Source: Corella eumyota (taxonomy: Eukaryota > Chordata > Ascidiacea > Phlebobranchia > Corellidae). From it: 64,000 bases of DNA. Below are positions 45,123 to 58,847 of the stretch, piece by piece (position 1 is the stretch's first letter; every line of letters begins with the position of its first letter). The DNA is taken from NCBI GenBank assembly GCA_963082875.1, contig OY720101.1:11307671-11371670 (forward strand). Reading direction: 5' to 3'. Below the pieces are notes generated by a model. It searched no databases. It saw only the letters and a list, made by a program, of their open reading frames with translations, and was not told the origin of the DNA. A program made the position numbers and the translations under genes.

Positions 45123-47875
45123 CACGTGATCAAAAGTTTAAAATCTTCTTTTAGTGTAAATTTTCTTAAGTTTTGCTTAGATTAATATCTAAAAAATTAA
45201 AACAAAGGTTAACCAAGATGACAAAGTAAATTGCTACATGTTACCGCCATTACGTATAGTAGCTGATATACATGACGTCACAATTAATGAAGGATATTGT
45301 CACGCCTATCTAAGTGTCAGTTTAAATTATAATTGACTTTAAATTGCTTTAATTTAAACTTGTTTAGTAAGATCAAAAAATTACAGACTATTTCTACGAA
45401 ATTTAAACAAAATTGTCAAATATTTATAGAAATTATAAAAACATAATAAAATCACCTTTGGCTAAACGAGCTAAAATATTGGTTTATAAAACACGTATAT
45501 CTACAGTTTTTTAACATGCCAATGTATCATATAAACGCAACTTAATCTATGTCTAACCCTTAAGGCAAAAAGAAAGCGTAATAAAATATTTTTAAAAAAA
45601 TATTTAAAAAAAAAAAAAAAAATATTTAAAATTTTGAATAAAACACAATTATATGACTTTAAAATAATCAAAAAAATGTTAAGATTATTGTTTAAATTCC
45701 ATCGCTTATCAAACTTATGATTAAGATTTAAATGTGATAAAGTAAGATAGGTTAAGTGCTAGTTTTATCGTGGTTTTGTCGTTTAAAGGCAAATTAGACT
45801 CAGAACCAATAAATAAAATAAATATTCTACGTAGCCTAAAGTTGAGTTTGCTATAAAAATAAACACCCATTTACATAATATTTAACATAATTTAAACCAA
45901 AATAAACTTTAGTTACTAACTTTCTTTTTATTACTATTTTATATATAAAATATTTATTATTTTTGTAGCTAATGTAATATTTTTCTCTAAATTTTAACTA
46001 ATGTCATAATATTATAAATTAAACAATTGTTTCTGTTTTTCAAGCTAAAGCAATATTTTAATAAACTATCCGATGGTACTAAAACATTGAAACTACAAAT
46101 ACTAACAAGTAATATTTAATATATAAACTAGAATTAAAACAGACTTTATTCTAAATAACTAAATTTACGAATATCTAAAAAAGTTTAAACAAATAGCGAC
46201 CTTATGCATTGTATATAACAAAATAATCGCAAATGCGTTGTACTTATAAAAAAATTTCAATCAAATTTTTCCTAAATTGCCTACAGGGCATGTAGATAGA
46301 GAGTGACGCTAACGTTCAACTAATACTTCGTGTTAAAAACGTAAATGGTTAAACTTTTTTAGAGGAACACCTACTCTTTATAAATAAAAACAAATTTAAA
46401 GGTCAAACAAGAATTACATTTTTTTTTTAAGTTTTTTTAGTCGTATTATTTAAACAATTCAAAAAAAGTCGTATTAATTTAAAAAAAATGTTTGTTTTTC
46501 TGTATATGTTTCTAAGTTAACCAAAAATGTTTTAAAATATTGAACGTCACTGTCATTTAAATCACCTTGTGACGTCATAAAACCTTTAATCGTCATTGTC
46601 CAAAACTAGTTTTCGTTTTAAAAGCGAAAATTCCACTTAAAATTCTTTTTTAAAACCAGCATAATTAATTTACTTCAAATTTTAGATTAAAATTTCACAT
46701 GTATGTTTAAAAAAATAAAATTATTTGAATACTTAAAATCACAATAACTTTATTATTGAATAAATAAAAATTTTAAAAATGGGATCACCCAATTTAGTAC
46801 TTTTTTATAAAAATTCTATTTTGTAAAAGCATGAAACTAATTCTTTTTAAATTTTTATTTTGTTTTAATAAATAACACAAAGTTATAAAACACACACATC
46901 TTACAAAGAATAAGACTCTCTTGCGCCAACGCGCGGTAAATGATTCCGCTTTTAAATTAAACCAAAAAAAACAAATAACATAAATTTTTTTTGATTAAAT
47001 TCATTTTTCTTTTACAATTTTATCTTAAAAATCAAAAAAAAAATACTATCTTAACAGTTTTTATGCCTAAGTTTCCAAAAAAACATAAAATTAAATATAA
47101 TTTTGAAATATGCCGAAAAATTTGCTGACTCAACTATTTCTATGCTGTTTGCTAAAAACCGTTGACAGCATTTGCATATAAGCACAAAGCATTAAAAAAA
47201 AGGCAAATAGCATAAAATTGTAACATAAAAATGCTTAAATTACAAAAATATGTGATATGGCAAAAAAGCAAAAAAAAATTGCAATAAAATATGAAAAACT
47301 TGTTAAAATTTCGATATTTTTCCCAAAAAAATTACAAAAAACATGATTGTAAAATCCAAACTAAACAAATTTAAAAAATATGCCACCATAGGTAAAAAAA
47401 AAATTAAGAAAAAAATAAAACAATAGCTAAAGCAAAAAATTAATATCCGAAAAACACACAAAAACACTTTGAAGACAAAAAACAACTTTTTTACTTGAAA
47501 TTATTCAAGTTTTCACAGGTTAAAACAATTTTTAGCAAGAAAAACACAATGCCAAAAATAAAATTAGTGATTTTAATACAACATTGCACTCTAATAAATA
47601 TAACATCTTCTGTAAGCATAGTTAGAGTTCAATAAAGGCAAGATACCCCCGTTTGCCATTGAAAACTTCATTAAAAATATAAATTACCAATAATTTTGAA
47701 TAAAAAATGCATTTAAAATGTAACCCTGACACAACATTTTAAATTATTTACCCTTAAAACAATTTTAAGTCTTAAGATTTTGGTACAAACCCCCTTTTCG
47801 TGAATAAACAATAAAAAAATACATCTTTTGAAAAATACACAAAAATATAGCCTACACATTTTAGCACCAAAAATT
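45123..47875. other. Intergenic, upstream of the ITIH-like gene
   Basis: 2.7 kb, very AT-rich, with poly(A/T) tracts. It must include the promoter of the ITIH-like gene and the 3' end of SLC25A10. Open frames at 47303-47485 and 47713-47875 are low-complexity. Nothing else seen. Confidence 0.6.
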
Positions 47876-50800
47876 TTAAAATTTTGTTTCCTTTCCATAC
47901 CTTAACCTCAACTGTTCTTTAAACAACCAGGTTAAAATTGTTTGAGGTCCAAGTCTAACAAAGGCTGGGACAAAACCCTGAAAACCCCCAAAAAATATAA
48001 AAATTAAAAAATTTTTGAAAAAACAAATCTAAAAAAATTTTTTTTTTCTTACCTTAAAAAAGCTTAAAGGGCCATGTTTACCCGTTTCTTTAACGCAATG
48101 CCAAATACTCTGCAAAAAAAAAACACAAAAAGGTTACTAAAGCCTGTTATCACTAACAATACAACATTTTCCACTTTGCAATTTTTTTTTTTTTTTTTTT
48201 TGTTTTGCATTATAGAAAATTACTATCTTTAAATGATGTATTTTACAGTATAAGAGAATTGTGTTTAAATTTAGAGATATGACCTTTTTTAAATAGACAT
48301 TTTATGTTCTGTTCGAGAAGTATTTTTATATTTAATGACATTACAATACTATAAAATATATTTTAAAGGTTAATTAGCATAATTGCATAAACAAAAGTTA
48401 TTTTTTAAATTAAAAACAATTGTGAATTAAAATTTAAGGCAAATTTATAATAGAATTTATTTACCATTTAAGAAAAGGACATAAATAAGTAAATAAAATT
48501 TTTTTCTATTATATTTTTTTAACAACAAAAATAAAATATATCTTTTGAATGAAAAATACATTTTTATCAATTTAAAGACAAATAAAATCTATAGAAACTT
48601 TTCATTACCTTATATTCTCCTTTTTTAGCATTCATTAACCTTGTTTTCATAACATCAACTGGTTGGGTTATGGTGGTTGCAATTCCGCCCTTGATGTTAA
48701 AATTAAAATGTTTATAAATAATAAAAAACCTTTTTAGTTGTTTAAATCTTAACTTTTGCTCTAAAATAATATTTCCATATTACTCAGATTTTTTAAATAT
48801 AAATTCATAGTTGTGTTATGTTTTAGGCCTATAATAAAGTTATTATCTACATTAGCAATAAATTTAAGATACACAATGTTAAAGAGGGCCGACTTTATAG
48901 CCTATACATGGGGTTACAGTTGTTACTGTGACCCAGTCTTGTTAGGTTTTTTGACAGAGGGTGTTTTGACACCTTACTCAAGGGCACAACATGCATGTAA
49001 TTAGTGGTGATCAAACTTAAGACCTTATGTAGTAAAATCAAGTCATTTAACCACTACACAACTTGCCTTGTTCTTATTAGGTTAATTCGTTAATAAATTA
49101 AATGACATAATAATAATTGCAATTTAAAAATTTAACTAAGTAATCTAATCTATATATAATAGAGCTTAGTGGATAATATATATATTTGTGCAATGTTCTT
49201 ATATATATTTTTTGTGAATTTTCAAAAAAAATGAGCATTTTTTTCAATGCTAGGTAGACTGAATTTAAATAAAACTTTTGTTAACTGTGTCAGCAGTTTT
49301 TTAACTGAAAAACCACAAGATTTCAGTTAACCATTTAACCATGGCCTTGTATCAATATTTGAGCTCGTTGGTTTTGGTTATTGTCAACTTCAGGTTTACT
49401 GATAAAAAATGACTTATAATATGCCAGCAACTTCAGCATTATCTTGAATATATTAGTACTAAAAATGCTTGTGCAGCATTCAATATTGTTTAAAATATTG
49501 GTATATATATTTAGTATTTAACATACCATACAAATATTCTGATTTTAACTTTGGACACATAATTAAAAGATGTAAAAAAATTAAAACATTGCGCTATTTT
49601 AAACAAAGGCAAAAACTATATATATTTTTTAGGTTCTATTTTATTGCGAAAAGTATAGCCTAATTATTGTGTGTATTTAGTATTTAGCACTATAAAATTT
49701 TAATACTTACTGCTAATAAACTGGCTGTAAAATGGGTGTAAATGTTGTCATTAAAAAATGATGTCTTTAATAAATTTTCCTTTATCTGATCATAAAATGC
49801 TATCTGAAAATTAAACATAATTTAAATTAAGTATATACATCATTTGGGTGCATAATTTTTTTGAGTAAATAATTTTTTTTTTTAAAAGAATTTTTTTTAA
49901 ATATATTAATACATGTATAATTTACACATTGATTTAAAATGTTTTTATAATTTTTCTAATAAAAAAAACTAACAATAGCCTAAACATTAAAAAATCAAGT
50001 ATATATACAATCTGTACCTAAAAAATAATTATTAAAAATTTTTATCTAATTTATTTACACTACTTAAAAAAAATAAAGGATCAAATAGTTTGAAAAAATC
50101 AAATAAATTTAAAATAGGTTAGAGTTAAAGTAAGCATTTGGTTAAGAATTCCGACTTAATTTGGTATATATTTTTAAAAACTAGCCTATTTTAACTTTAC
50201 TTAAAAAATTATTAAATGAAATATTCTTATGTAATACCTGTGCTATAGTGATTAGAACCGCTCTGCTTGATGCCATTGCCACTCCATTGAATAATGCAGA
50301 AACTCCTTCTTTAGAATAAACTTTAAATAATCCATCGAACACATGCTTGTAACTAAAATATTAAAAATAAAGTAACATTATTAAATAATTTTTTTGAAAT
50401 TAAAAATATTTTTACTGAATAGACATTTCACCGAAAACCAAAATCTATTTTTTAGTGAGTTTTATGTTCATAGTCAAATAGGTTACCATAAAAAAAAATA
50501 TAACGTATTTTAATGTTAACAACCAAACATTAAAAAAATTTTTTTTTACTTTTTAAAACAATGTTTCAAAAAATATGCAAAAAAGAAAGCTCTTTTGTTT
50601 ATTGCTAGATATGCTTAAAATTTAACTATTTATAACCTATCAATTATTTAACACAACAATTAGCTTGGGATTATAAACACTCTTAAAAATCAATAAAAGA
50701 AAGCAGACTAACAAACTACATAGTATCTAAAGGGGCTTATAATCAATATACAAATGTACAAGTTAATATTATTTTACTCCCAAGTGAATAGAACAAATAG

Positions 50801-52668
50801 TTTAACAATGTATAGGGCTTTTTAGAGTCACCAGTATTATTATATAAAACAATTAAACTAATTAGGTAAAAAATAAAACAATTGTTTTTTGATAAAATAA
50901 CGGTTAAATTTTGGTAATTTACATATTTTTTTAAACTATTTGACTAAATGGACGTTTTCCGAAAAACTAAAATTTCAAAAACAATATTTTTCTGAAATTT
51001 AGGTCAAAATTTGTTTGAAATTAAAGGGCATTTCCCGAAGAAGGGTAGGACTTAGGAGGTGTTATTAGAAAATATTATTTTGTGATGGCAGTTTTGAAAA
51101 TATAGTTTCCAGCCAAATGCTTCCTTACAAAATAAACATGATCAAATAGATAGAGTGATCAAGGGTTTGATTTTTAATTTTAAAAATTGATTTTTTTAAA
51201 TCATTTTTACCAATGCCTATAAAACTTATTTTAAAACAGTTTTGCTTACTTTCTTCTTTGATCAACAGGTAATTTAATGTCGTTCTGTAACCTTACGTTT
51301 ATGACATCACAAGGTGTTCCTACTATACCTCCGATAAAACCTGGTTGCAAAAAAAACAATTTTTTAAATACTAAATCAAATATATATTATATATATTTAC
51401 TAAATTCATATATGTCATAAAAAATACAAATCTGTTTATTATATATATACTTGTTAAAAGAATAAAAGAAGCATATAGTATATTTTAAAGTGTGTTGTAT
51501 GGTTACAACATTTGGCTTTAAAACATAAGGTCTTTGGTTCGATTCCAACTGCTTTCATGTATCCCTAAAATCCTTAGGTAGGCGCTATAAACATTACAAA
51601 CTTTTGCCGACCATAAAAATCAGTGGGCAATAAGCTTTATAATATTTCAAACTGACAATATTAACTTGTAATATTAATAAAATTTATTTACCGGCTACTG
51701 AAGCAATCATCATTTTTTGAAAAATTGTTGGATTGGATTTTTCACCAGCGATAACTGGTCGTAATATATCATATATTGCAAATCTTGTCATTGAATAAGT
51801 CATCTGTAGTAAAAAAAATGTTTTTTATGCCTATTATAAAATGGTTTTGATTTCTTTACAAAATTTTTTTTTCAAAATAACAAGTTATTTATATATACTA
51901 GTTGAATGCAGACTCTATATGCTGCATTTCATTTGTCGTAATGTAGTTGCAATTTGCAACCAATATATGCTTGTTAAAATTTACTTGTACATCACAAATA
52001 ACAATTTTTTCATTTTAAGGTCTTTAAATTGGTCATACATATAACATTCACTAAACTTCTTTGTATAAAAATATGCAAAAACAAATAAAAACACACAATA
52101 ATAAAAAATGTTAAATTACATTTAGAAGAAAAACATTATAAAATAACCTAAAACAAAAATTAAGCTTTAATACCTGTCTTCCTACTGAAGCACTTATTCC
52201 ATTATAGAGCGCTAAAACACCTTGACTTCTTACAATATGGACTGCCATTTGTGTACCCCTCATTTTGCTGGCTTGCTGGGTTTGCAAGTGAACCTACACA
52301 AATTTAATTTTGAACAAATTATAAAATTGATTGCAAGTTTTTTTTGGGCTCAGCGGAAGTTTGTATTGTTATAGCACTTTACTCATGGGTGCTATAACAT
52401 CGAAGCAGTGCGGATCAAACCCATGACCTTATATATTTGTATAAAAGGCCAATGTTTTGACCCCTACATGACATCAGTCGCTTTCTTATATTATTTTATG
52501 TTTTAATTATGTTATTTTTTAATAAAACCTTTAAATTTACACATGGAAACAATTTTATGCTAATTAATATTTTACCTTTATAAGATCTAAGGGGTGAGTG
52601 CACATTGCAGCTCCTGCTGAGGCAAAACCACCATGATACCATAACGACGTTTTGTTGGTTTGTAACAT
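47876..52668 (-). CDS. SLC25A10: Mitochondrial dicarboxylate carrier
   Basis: Inner-membrane carrier exchanging dicarboxylates such as malate and succinate for phosphate or sulfur anions. Exons: 52668-52576, 52293-52174, 51803-51692, 51340-51250, 50352-50238, 49803-49711, 48689-48609, 48109-48053, 47977-47876; phases agree throughout, giving 287 aa, the same length as human SLC25A10. Three carrier repeats show their signatures: THPLDLIKVHLQTQ, GTPCDVINVRLQND (the N-for-K variant typical of this member), and TQPVDVMKTRLMNAKKGEY. WYHGGFASAGAAMCTHP matches the family start, and ASSRAVLITIAQ the second-repeat end. The start at 52668 is preceded by an in-frame stop. The C terminus ends RLRYGKETKF. 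Confidence 0.95.
48886..49066 (-). mobile_element. SINE, internally deleted
   Basis: SLC25A10 intron 6. Confidence 0.6.
51490..51665 (+). mobile_element. SINE, 5' part
   Basis: SLC25A10 intron 3; B box GGTTCGATTCC. Confidence 0.6.
52345..52478 (-). mobile_element. SINE, head half
   Basis: SLC25A10 intron 1. Confidence 0.6.
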
Positions 52669-53692
52669 GCTTACTAAATCTAACTGTGCGCTTTTTGATG
52701 CTGTATGTTACTTATAAATGCTGTTGTAAGCCGTATTAACGCAATAATCTTCAAAAAACGTGTCCAAAGTCAAATTAAACAGTTAAATCGCGTTGGGGAC
52801 AACCAAACGGATATACCTAACGATTAATTGCTTTTTTTTATACCGCGCTGACCTAATTCTGCAAAAATAAGTTGAAGATAACGTTCTATACTTTTAAAAG
52901 ACGGCGATAACGTTCGTAAATAACCTTGCGGACTTTGCAACTTTCAAAAGTGCTGAAACACCATTCACTCATTACTCATCAAAAAAAACCCGACTTGTCG
53001 ATAACAAATGTCCGTTACAGTCGGGCGCTTTCATGGTTTGTAGTTTGTCCCTAATAAATTAAGTTTCGGTCGTGAATTTAGCGCAAAAAAGTGACTTTAA
53101 TAAAAAATTATTGCCTGATTTTAGCCTTTTTAAAAATTTAAACTATGCATATTTTGCCTACATGCCACAGTCTTTCAAATTTTGGACATTTCTGAAGTTA
53201 AGATCTAAAAGCAAATGTCGATTTTTAACTTCATTGCCGAGTTCAAACTAATGATTATTGCGGGACCTAACCTTCTGTTGGCATGATAAAGTGGTAAAAA
53301 CATTTGGCTATATTGTATTTCGTCTATGGTTTAATAAATAAAGCCTAATGAATATAAAACCCGACTTCTATTCTAATAAGACAAATCTAAAAACTTAAAT
53401 TAGGTCGATATAACAACATTAACCCGATAAAAACTTTAAATTTAAATGTTAGTGTCCATTTTATTAAATAATGTACTATCTTCCCTCCACCTTAGCAAAA
53501 GTAGACACAGAGTACACCCTTTTTAGGTAATACGAGAACATGAAAGTGATTGTAACCTATTGTTCTTCACTCCTGGTTAAGTTTAGACTAAGAAAGGGTA
53601 AATTTATACTTTTTTTAGCAATTGAGTGTTTGGGTCTTAAAACCTAACGAACAAATGATTTTTAAACATAATCAATTAAAATGCAGTTATTT
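52669..53692. other. Intergenic between UTP6 and SLC25A10
   Basis: About 1 kb holding the SLC25A10 promoter and UTP6 3' end. Less AT-rich near 52700-53050. No gene or clear motif recognised. Confidence 0.55.
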
Positions 53693-56600
53693 TTATTCTT
53701 TTACAACATTCATTAAGGTATATTTTGTGATAAACGCCTCCGTTAACTCGGGTTTTAAATTCTTCATTGCCCTCCAATATACCGGCCCTGAATCGTCACC
53801 ACTTTGTCGTACATAGCATAAATAATCAAGCCATAAATCAGGTTGGGTTGCTCCATTAGCCTGGAGGGCCTTCTCATAAAACTCGACCATGATTTTGTTA
53901 GAAAGAGTTGGGCTTGATTTTAGCAGGGTTAACATAATTGTAAATTGATCATAATCAGGGGTTTTAAATTTCGATATCACATCAGTAAAAATCTAAATAA
54001 AATATGAAATTTTTAAAACCGTAATCAATTCAAATTTATTGGGTGAAAATTTTTAGGTGATTAAGGGAAAAATCTTATTATTTTTATGTTACGAAGCTAA
54101 GTGTTACAGCACAAAGTCATACAAAAAGCCCACAGTAATGATGCACCCCCCCTCCCCCCCAAAAAAAAACAATTAACAAATAATAAAAGGCAACAGGTCA
54201 ATGATATTTAAAAAAAATAAAGGCAACCAAAAAATGAATAGGTCTCGAGTTCGAATCCCACTGTTCTCATGCTGCAGCAACCTTAAGTAAGGTGCTATAA
54301 ACAGTATAAACTCCTGCTGAACCAACAATCAGCAGCTTATAAATGGCGAGCAACTATAATTTACAATATTCCAAACTGCCAAAGGCAACTTGAAACTGGG
54401 CCAGTATAACTAAAGTTATTCTATGTTTGGGTCCTGAAGTTGACCTTTCCACATCAAGAATAAAAAAAGTAAAAAAATTAATTTGTCTACAAAAGGCTTT
54501 AATATCAAGAAAGTACAATAATTAAAATAAAAAATTTATAAGATTTTACCTTGTAAGCTTCTACTACCCCATCTTTTGATGCCTTCCATTTCAAAAAAAG
54601 GAACTGCATTTCGTTGACGTTATCAGATTTCAGCGAAAACTTAGATAAAATTTTCATCATAACTTCCTCGTTGTTTTGGGCAACGTTATACCCCAACCAA
54701 AGACACCAAAATCGGCTTTTTTGATGGCCTTTCATGCAAGACACTAACGGCATGGTGTCCATTGCGATTTTATTGATATCGATTTTAAACTCAAAATCTT
54801 CGACTGAAATGGACGTCAAAATTTCGAGTCGTTTCAGCCACAACTCTGCCTCCCTTTGGCAGTCACAAGCCTCGTTTAAAATATTCAGAGCTCGGCTGAC
54901 AAGACCCTTGGAAAGGGAGAAATGAACAAAGGTAGTGTAGCGAGATGCAGACAGCTTTTTTTGATGATGAGCTCTTAAAGCGATGTTAAAAAATTGATTT
55001 CCATTTTCAAGTTTATGATTACTGTTGATGTTTTCGATGTAGTTTTCATGCAAAGTGTCGAAGTATTCACCCCACATTTCTTGGGTGTTGATTTCAGTCA
55101 CATTTTTCTCAAAATCATTCCAGCATTTTTGTTCGCCTAGCTTTAAATCTTTCTCTATAAAAACATAATTATACAAATTTTTATTTAAATAAGACAGCTT
55201 AACAGCCTACACAGCATGGAAGCAGTAGGAAATAAACCCATGACCTAATGTAGTCAGTTTAATTATTTTCAAAGTAATGAATACTAAAAAAGGATGATTT
55301 TTTTTAAAAAGTTACCTGTTTTAAGATGTAGTTTTGCTAAGATTGCTCTTGCTTTAACATTCTCATTAAAATTCTCTTTTAAACTTATCTTAATCATTTC
55401 TATTACATCACTAGCAAATGGTGACGAAGTCAAAAATAGTAAAGAGATTTCAATAAATTTGGAACAAAATTCAACATTTTCTGGAATGGATTTGATTGCA
55501 TTTTTGTAAACTATTTTCACTCCTTCTCCTTTGATCAGTTTCAAATCATTTTCATCTATGCTGTGATAAAAATTCATATTTTAAACATTTAATTTTAGAC
55601 TGTACAATAGAAAAACAAAAATTGTTAAATAAAAAGGGTCTATTACCTAAATATAGAAATTATGAAATTTAAATAAGTAATAATTTTCTAAAGCAATAAA
55701 CCTAAAAAAATTTCTTAAAAAAAATAAATTTTTTTAAATTGGTTTTTACAACACTTGGTTTTACAACAGGAGGTCATCGGTTCAATTCCCACTGTTTTCA
55801 ATGTTATATCAGCCTTGAATAATGTGCTTAAAACCCTATGTACTAATGCTATGCCTAAAAACAAACCAACAAATTAAAAATCGGGCAATACGCTCAATAA
55901 ATTCTAAGTCTACCAAAGGCAACCCAAGACTGAGTCTAGGTAACAAATGTCACCCTAAGTTTAAACCGTAAAGTCAACCTTTAAATATTCAGGATAAAAG
56001 CATTTATAAGGGAGATTTTTACTCTACGGTAGTCTTTAGATGCCTTATTAATTTTAAATGCCATTTAGCTCTATTGCAAGAAGTAGGGATCAAACCCAGA
56101 ACTTTGGTTCATCTATAAAAAAAAAAACAAGTTATAAATTTTAAAACTTATTTTACCTGTCTTCAAAACCAGAATTTCCAGCACTTAGCAACTTTATTCT
56201 TCTTCTCATTTTCTCCGAGATCAAGAACTCGGCTCGGAAAAACTCGTGCCAGATCTTCTGGTTGGTCGGATGCAGGTGGGTGCCTCTAAGAAAGATGCTC
56301 CTGGTCTTTTCAGATGATCCGTCGACTTCCATTTCCCACTTGGCTGCGAGGATCCAAACTAGGGGCTTTCCCCCATGCATCTAAAATAAAATTTTTTTTT
56401 TAATAATTTATTTATTTTTTTTATTCTTGATGTTGGAAGGCTGACTGCACATTCTAAACATAAATCCACTGTATGTTACTTCCACACAGTCTTGATTTGA
56501 TTTTGGTTGTTTGGGATAATATTGATCCTTTTTTCTGACAACAAATCTGCTGATTATTTTTTGACACCGAATCAGGATCGAACCTGGGGCCTAATGTAGT

Positions 56601-58342
56601 ACAACCACTTTAATAGTTAATACCGTCTATATTGCTTTACTCAAGGAACCTATAGCATGAAAGCAGTAGGAATTAAACCCAGGGCCTAATTTAGTGCAAC
56701 CAAGTGTCCTAACAACTTTTATTATTGCAAATCGGTTTACAGCAATTTTTTTATTTTTACAAACAAAAAAGTAAAAACAATACCTGCAAAAATCTGGAAG
56801 ATAGTTTACTAAGTTGTGATTTATTTTTCCACTTTATACTGAAGTGAGCATATGACATCCATATTTTCATATCATGGGGCCATCTGAATGTCATTTGCTT
56901 GAACAAACTAAAAACAGTAGAAAAAAAAATGATAAAAAATGTGAAAATAAAAATTAGTGATGTGATTGCCTATTTATGATCGAATCGTTATTATTATTTC
57001 CGGTCAGATCGCGATCCGATAACATGACCGAAAAATTGGTAACTTAACAGTGACTAAATTACTAAAAAAATAATCTAGTATGTTAAATAATTTACTTACA
57101 TTTTCACACATTTGTTAAAATATGCAACATTCAGTATTATTTACTATAACTAGAGCAAAAATAACGCGCTGTAAATAGATTTGCTTAGAATTACCAAATA
57201 AATATACGTAACACTATTTGAATTATGGTATTACAATATTCTTAAAAAGTTTATGGAAATCTTTGTGGTTAAGGTATGTGAAGTGCGTGTTTAATTGACC
57301 GGCAGCGTGGTGTAGGGGTAAGAACACTTGCTACACCACACATGAGGTTGTGGGTTCCATCCCCACTGATCTCATGCTGTAGCGCCCTTGAGTAAGGCGC
57401 TATCAACGATACAAACTCCTGCTGAGCCAATACTTAATCAGCAGTTTATTTGTCGGACAATTATAATCTATATAATATCCCAAACTGCCACAGGCAACTT
57501 AAGACTGGGTCGGAGTAACTGATGTTACTCTATGTTTAAGTCGCACATTTGACTTTCCCACATCGAGGATAAAAAAATATAGAAAAAAAAAATTGTAACA
57601 CAAAATTAAATGTTACGTAATCACCGATCTGCCGATTTTGGACCTTAATCAGGTGATCGCAAAATACCTTTCAAAATCTGCGATTTACAATCACCATTTT
57701 GATCGGCACATTACTAATACAAATATTGAATTATATATACTTTACAGTAACAAAAATTTAAAACCATCATAAAATCAATGAGATGCAATTTTAATTAAGC
57801 TTCGGAAAAAAATTGTAAGAAAATAATTTTACAAACCTGTTAATTCTGGTCACAATAACATATTCAATTTCATCCTTCTTATAAAAATATTGCATGGTCT
57901 TCCTTCGTTTATGAATAAGAGAGAGAAAGTTGATATCATATTGAACATAAGCTAAAAAATCCCTTTTTTCCTTTTCACGACGAACCAGTTTATATTCGTG
58001 AGCCCTTCGTTTTTTGACTACAGCCTTTATCTAAATTGAAAATAAAAATATATAGCAAGTTAACTTCCAAATTTTAAACGAAGTATTTATAAAAAAAAAA
58101 TTTTTAACTTTTGTTTTAAATAAATATGTTTATTTGTATATTACATTACTCAAAAGCACAATGACATGATAATAGTAAAAATCAAAGTGATGACCTCATG
58201 TTTTAAAGTCAGGTGTTCTAACCACCACACCACCTTACTTTTAACTTATACTTACTTCTTGGGGAGAAAAAAGTTTAACTCTTTGCAGTTGCTCCAACTC
58301 TGGCAGCATTGCTTCGGTTTTCTTGTTAACAAATTCAGCCAT
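53693..58342 (-). CDS. UTP6: U3 snoRNA-associated protein 6 (SSU processome)
   Basis: Nucleolar HAT-repeat scaffold of the small-subunit processome, needed for early 18S rRNA processing. Exons: 58342-58256, 58030-57837, 56907-56784, 56380-56157, 55560-55316, 55154-54550, 53992-53693; 592 aa in phase (human about 597). The N terminus MAEFVNKKTEAMLPELEQLQ and the following EIKAVVKKRRAHEYKL, FLAYVQYDINFLSLIHKRR and KKDEIEYVIVTRI match the UTP6 N-terminal domain. HAT-type helices follow (WILAAKWEME, TRSIFLRG), and the end GPVYWRAMKNLKPELTEAF matches the family C terminus. The large sixth exon (605 nt) is more divergent than the ends. Every intron carries a SINE. Confidence 0.95.
54237..54468 (+). 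mobile_element. SINE, A box lost
   Basis: UTP6 intron 6; starts just before the B box. Confidence 0.75.
55200..55262 (-). mobile_element. SINE, short fragment
   Basis: UTP6 intron 5; GCATGGAAGCAGTAGG and ACCCATGACC only. Confidence 0.45.
55745..56000 (+). mobile_element. SINE, diverged
   Basis: UTP6 intron 4. Confidence 0.68.
56418..56712 (-). mobile_element. SINE, two diverged pieces
   Basis: UTP6 intron 3; head sequence occurs twice (near 56570 and 56660). Confidence 0.6.
57298..57590 (+). mobile_element. SINE, full length
   Basis: UTP6 intron 2; near consensus. Confidence 0.9.
58141..58233 (-). mobile_element. SINE, head fragment
   Basis: UTP6 intron 1. Confidence 0.55.
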
Positions 58343-58847
58343 GATTGTTTTTTGTGCTATTATTTTTAAAAAACAAATTACCAATGCACCTATAAAAAAT
58401 AACAAAACATACTCTTATTTATATATATAAATATATCCTTTACACTAATTCTACAGCACAAGTAACAAGATGAGGCAGTATAATTTTAGAATATATATAT
58501 TTATATATCTGCAAATTAAATTACCTATACATAAAAACAATTAAATAAAAAAACCTTGTGGTTTACGATCCTTTAAAAAACATTAAGGATAACTTCTACA
58601 GTATTTGAAATATGTATTTACATAATCTAAACATGTATCTTACCTATATATATAATTAATATATGTTTATTAATAAGTTATTAATATTATATATTCACAA
58701 TAAATAACATATATTTTTCTCTTTATTTTTACAGGCCTAATTTCTGTGGGACCTTGAACTACAAGTAATGCAAAAGTTTAATTTGAAAAACAAAACCTTA
58801 AATTTTATCAAGTATATAAAGCCCACAATAGTAAATATTGACAAAAA
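58343..58847. other. Intergenic between GINS3 and UTP6
   Basis: About 0.5 kb, very AT-rich. It must hold the GINS3 3' end and UTP6 promoter. No TATA-like or other element stands out. Confidence 0.5.

Noticed and set aside
47303-47898. Two minus-strand frames rich in Phe/Lys
   Set aside because: Low-complexity AT-rich sequence; the second overlaps the SLC25A10 stop region in another frame.
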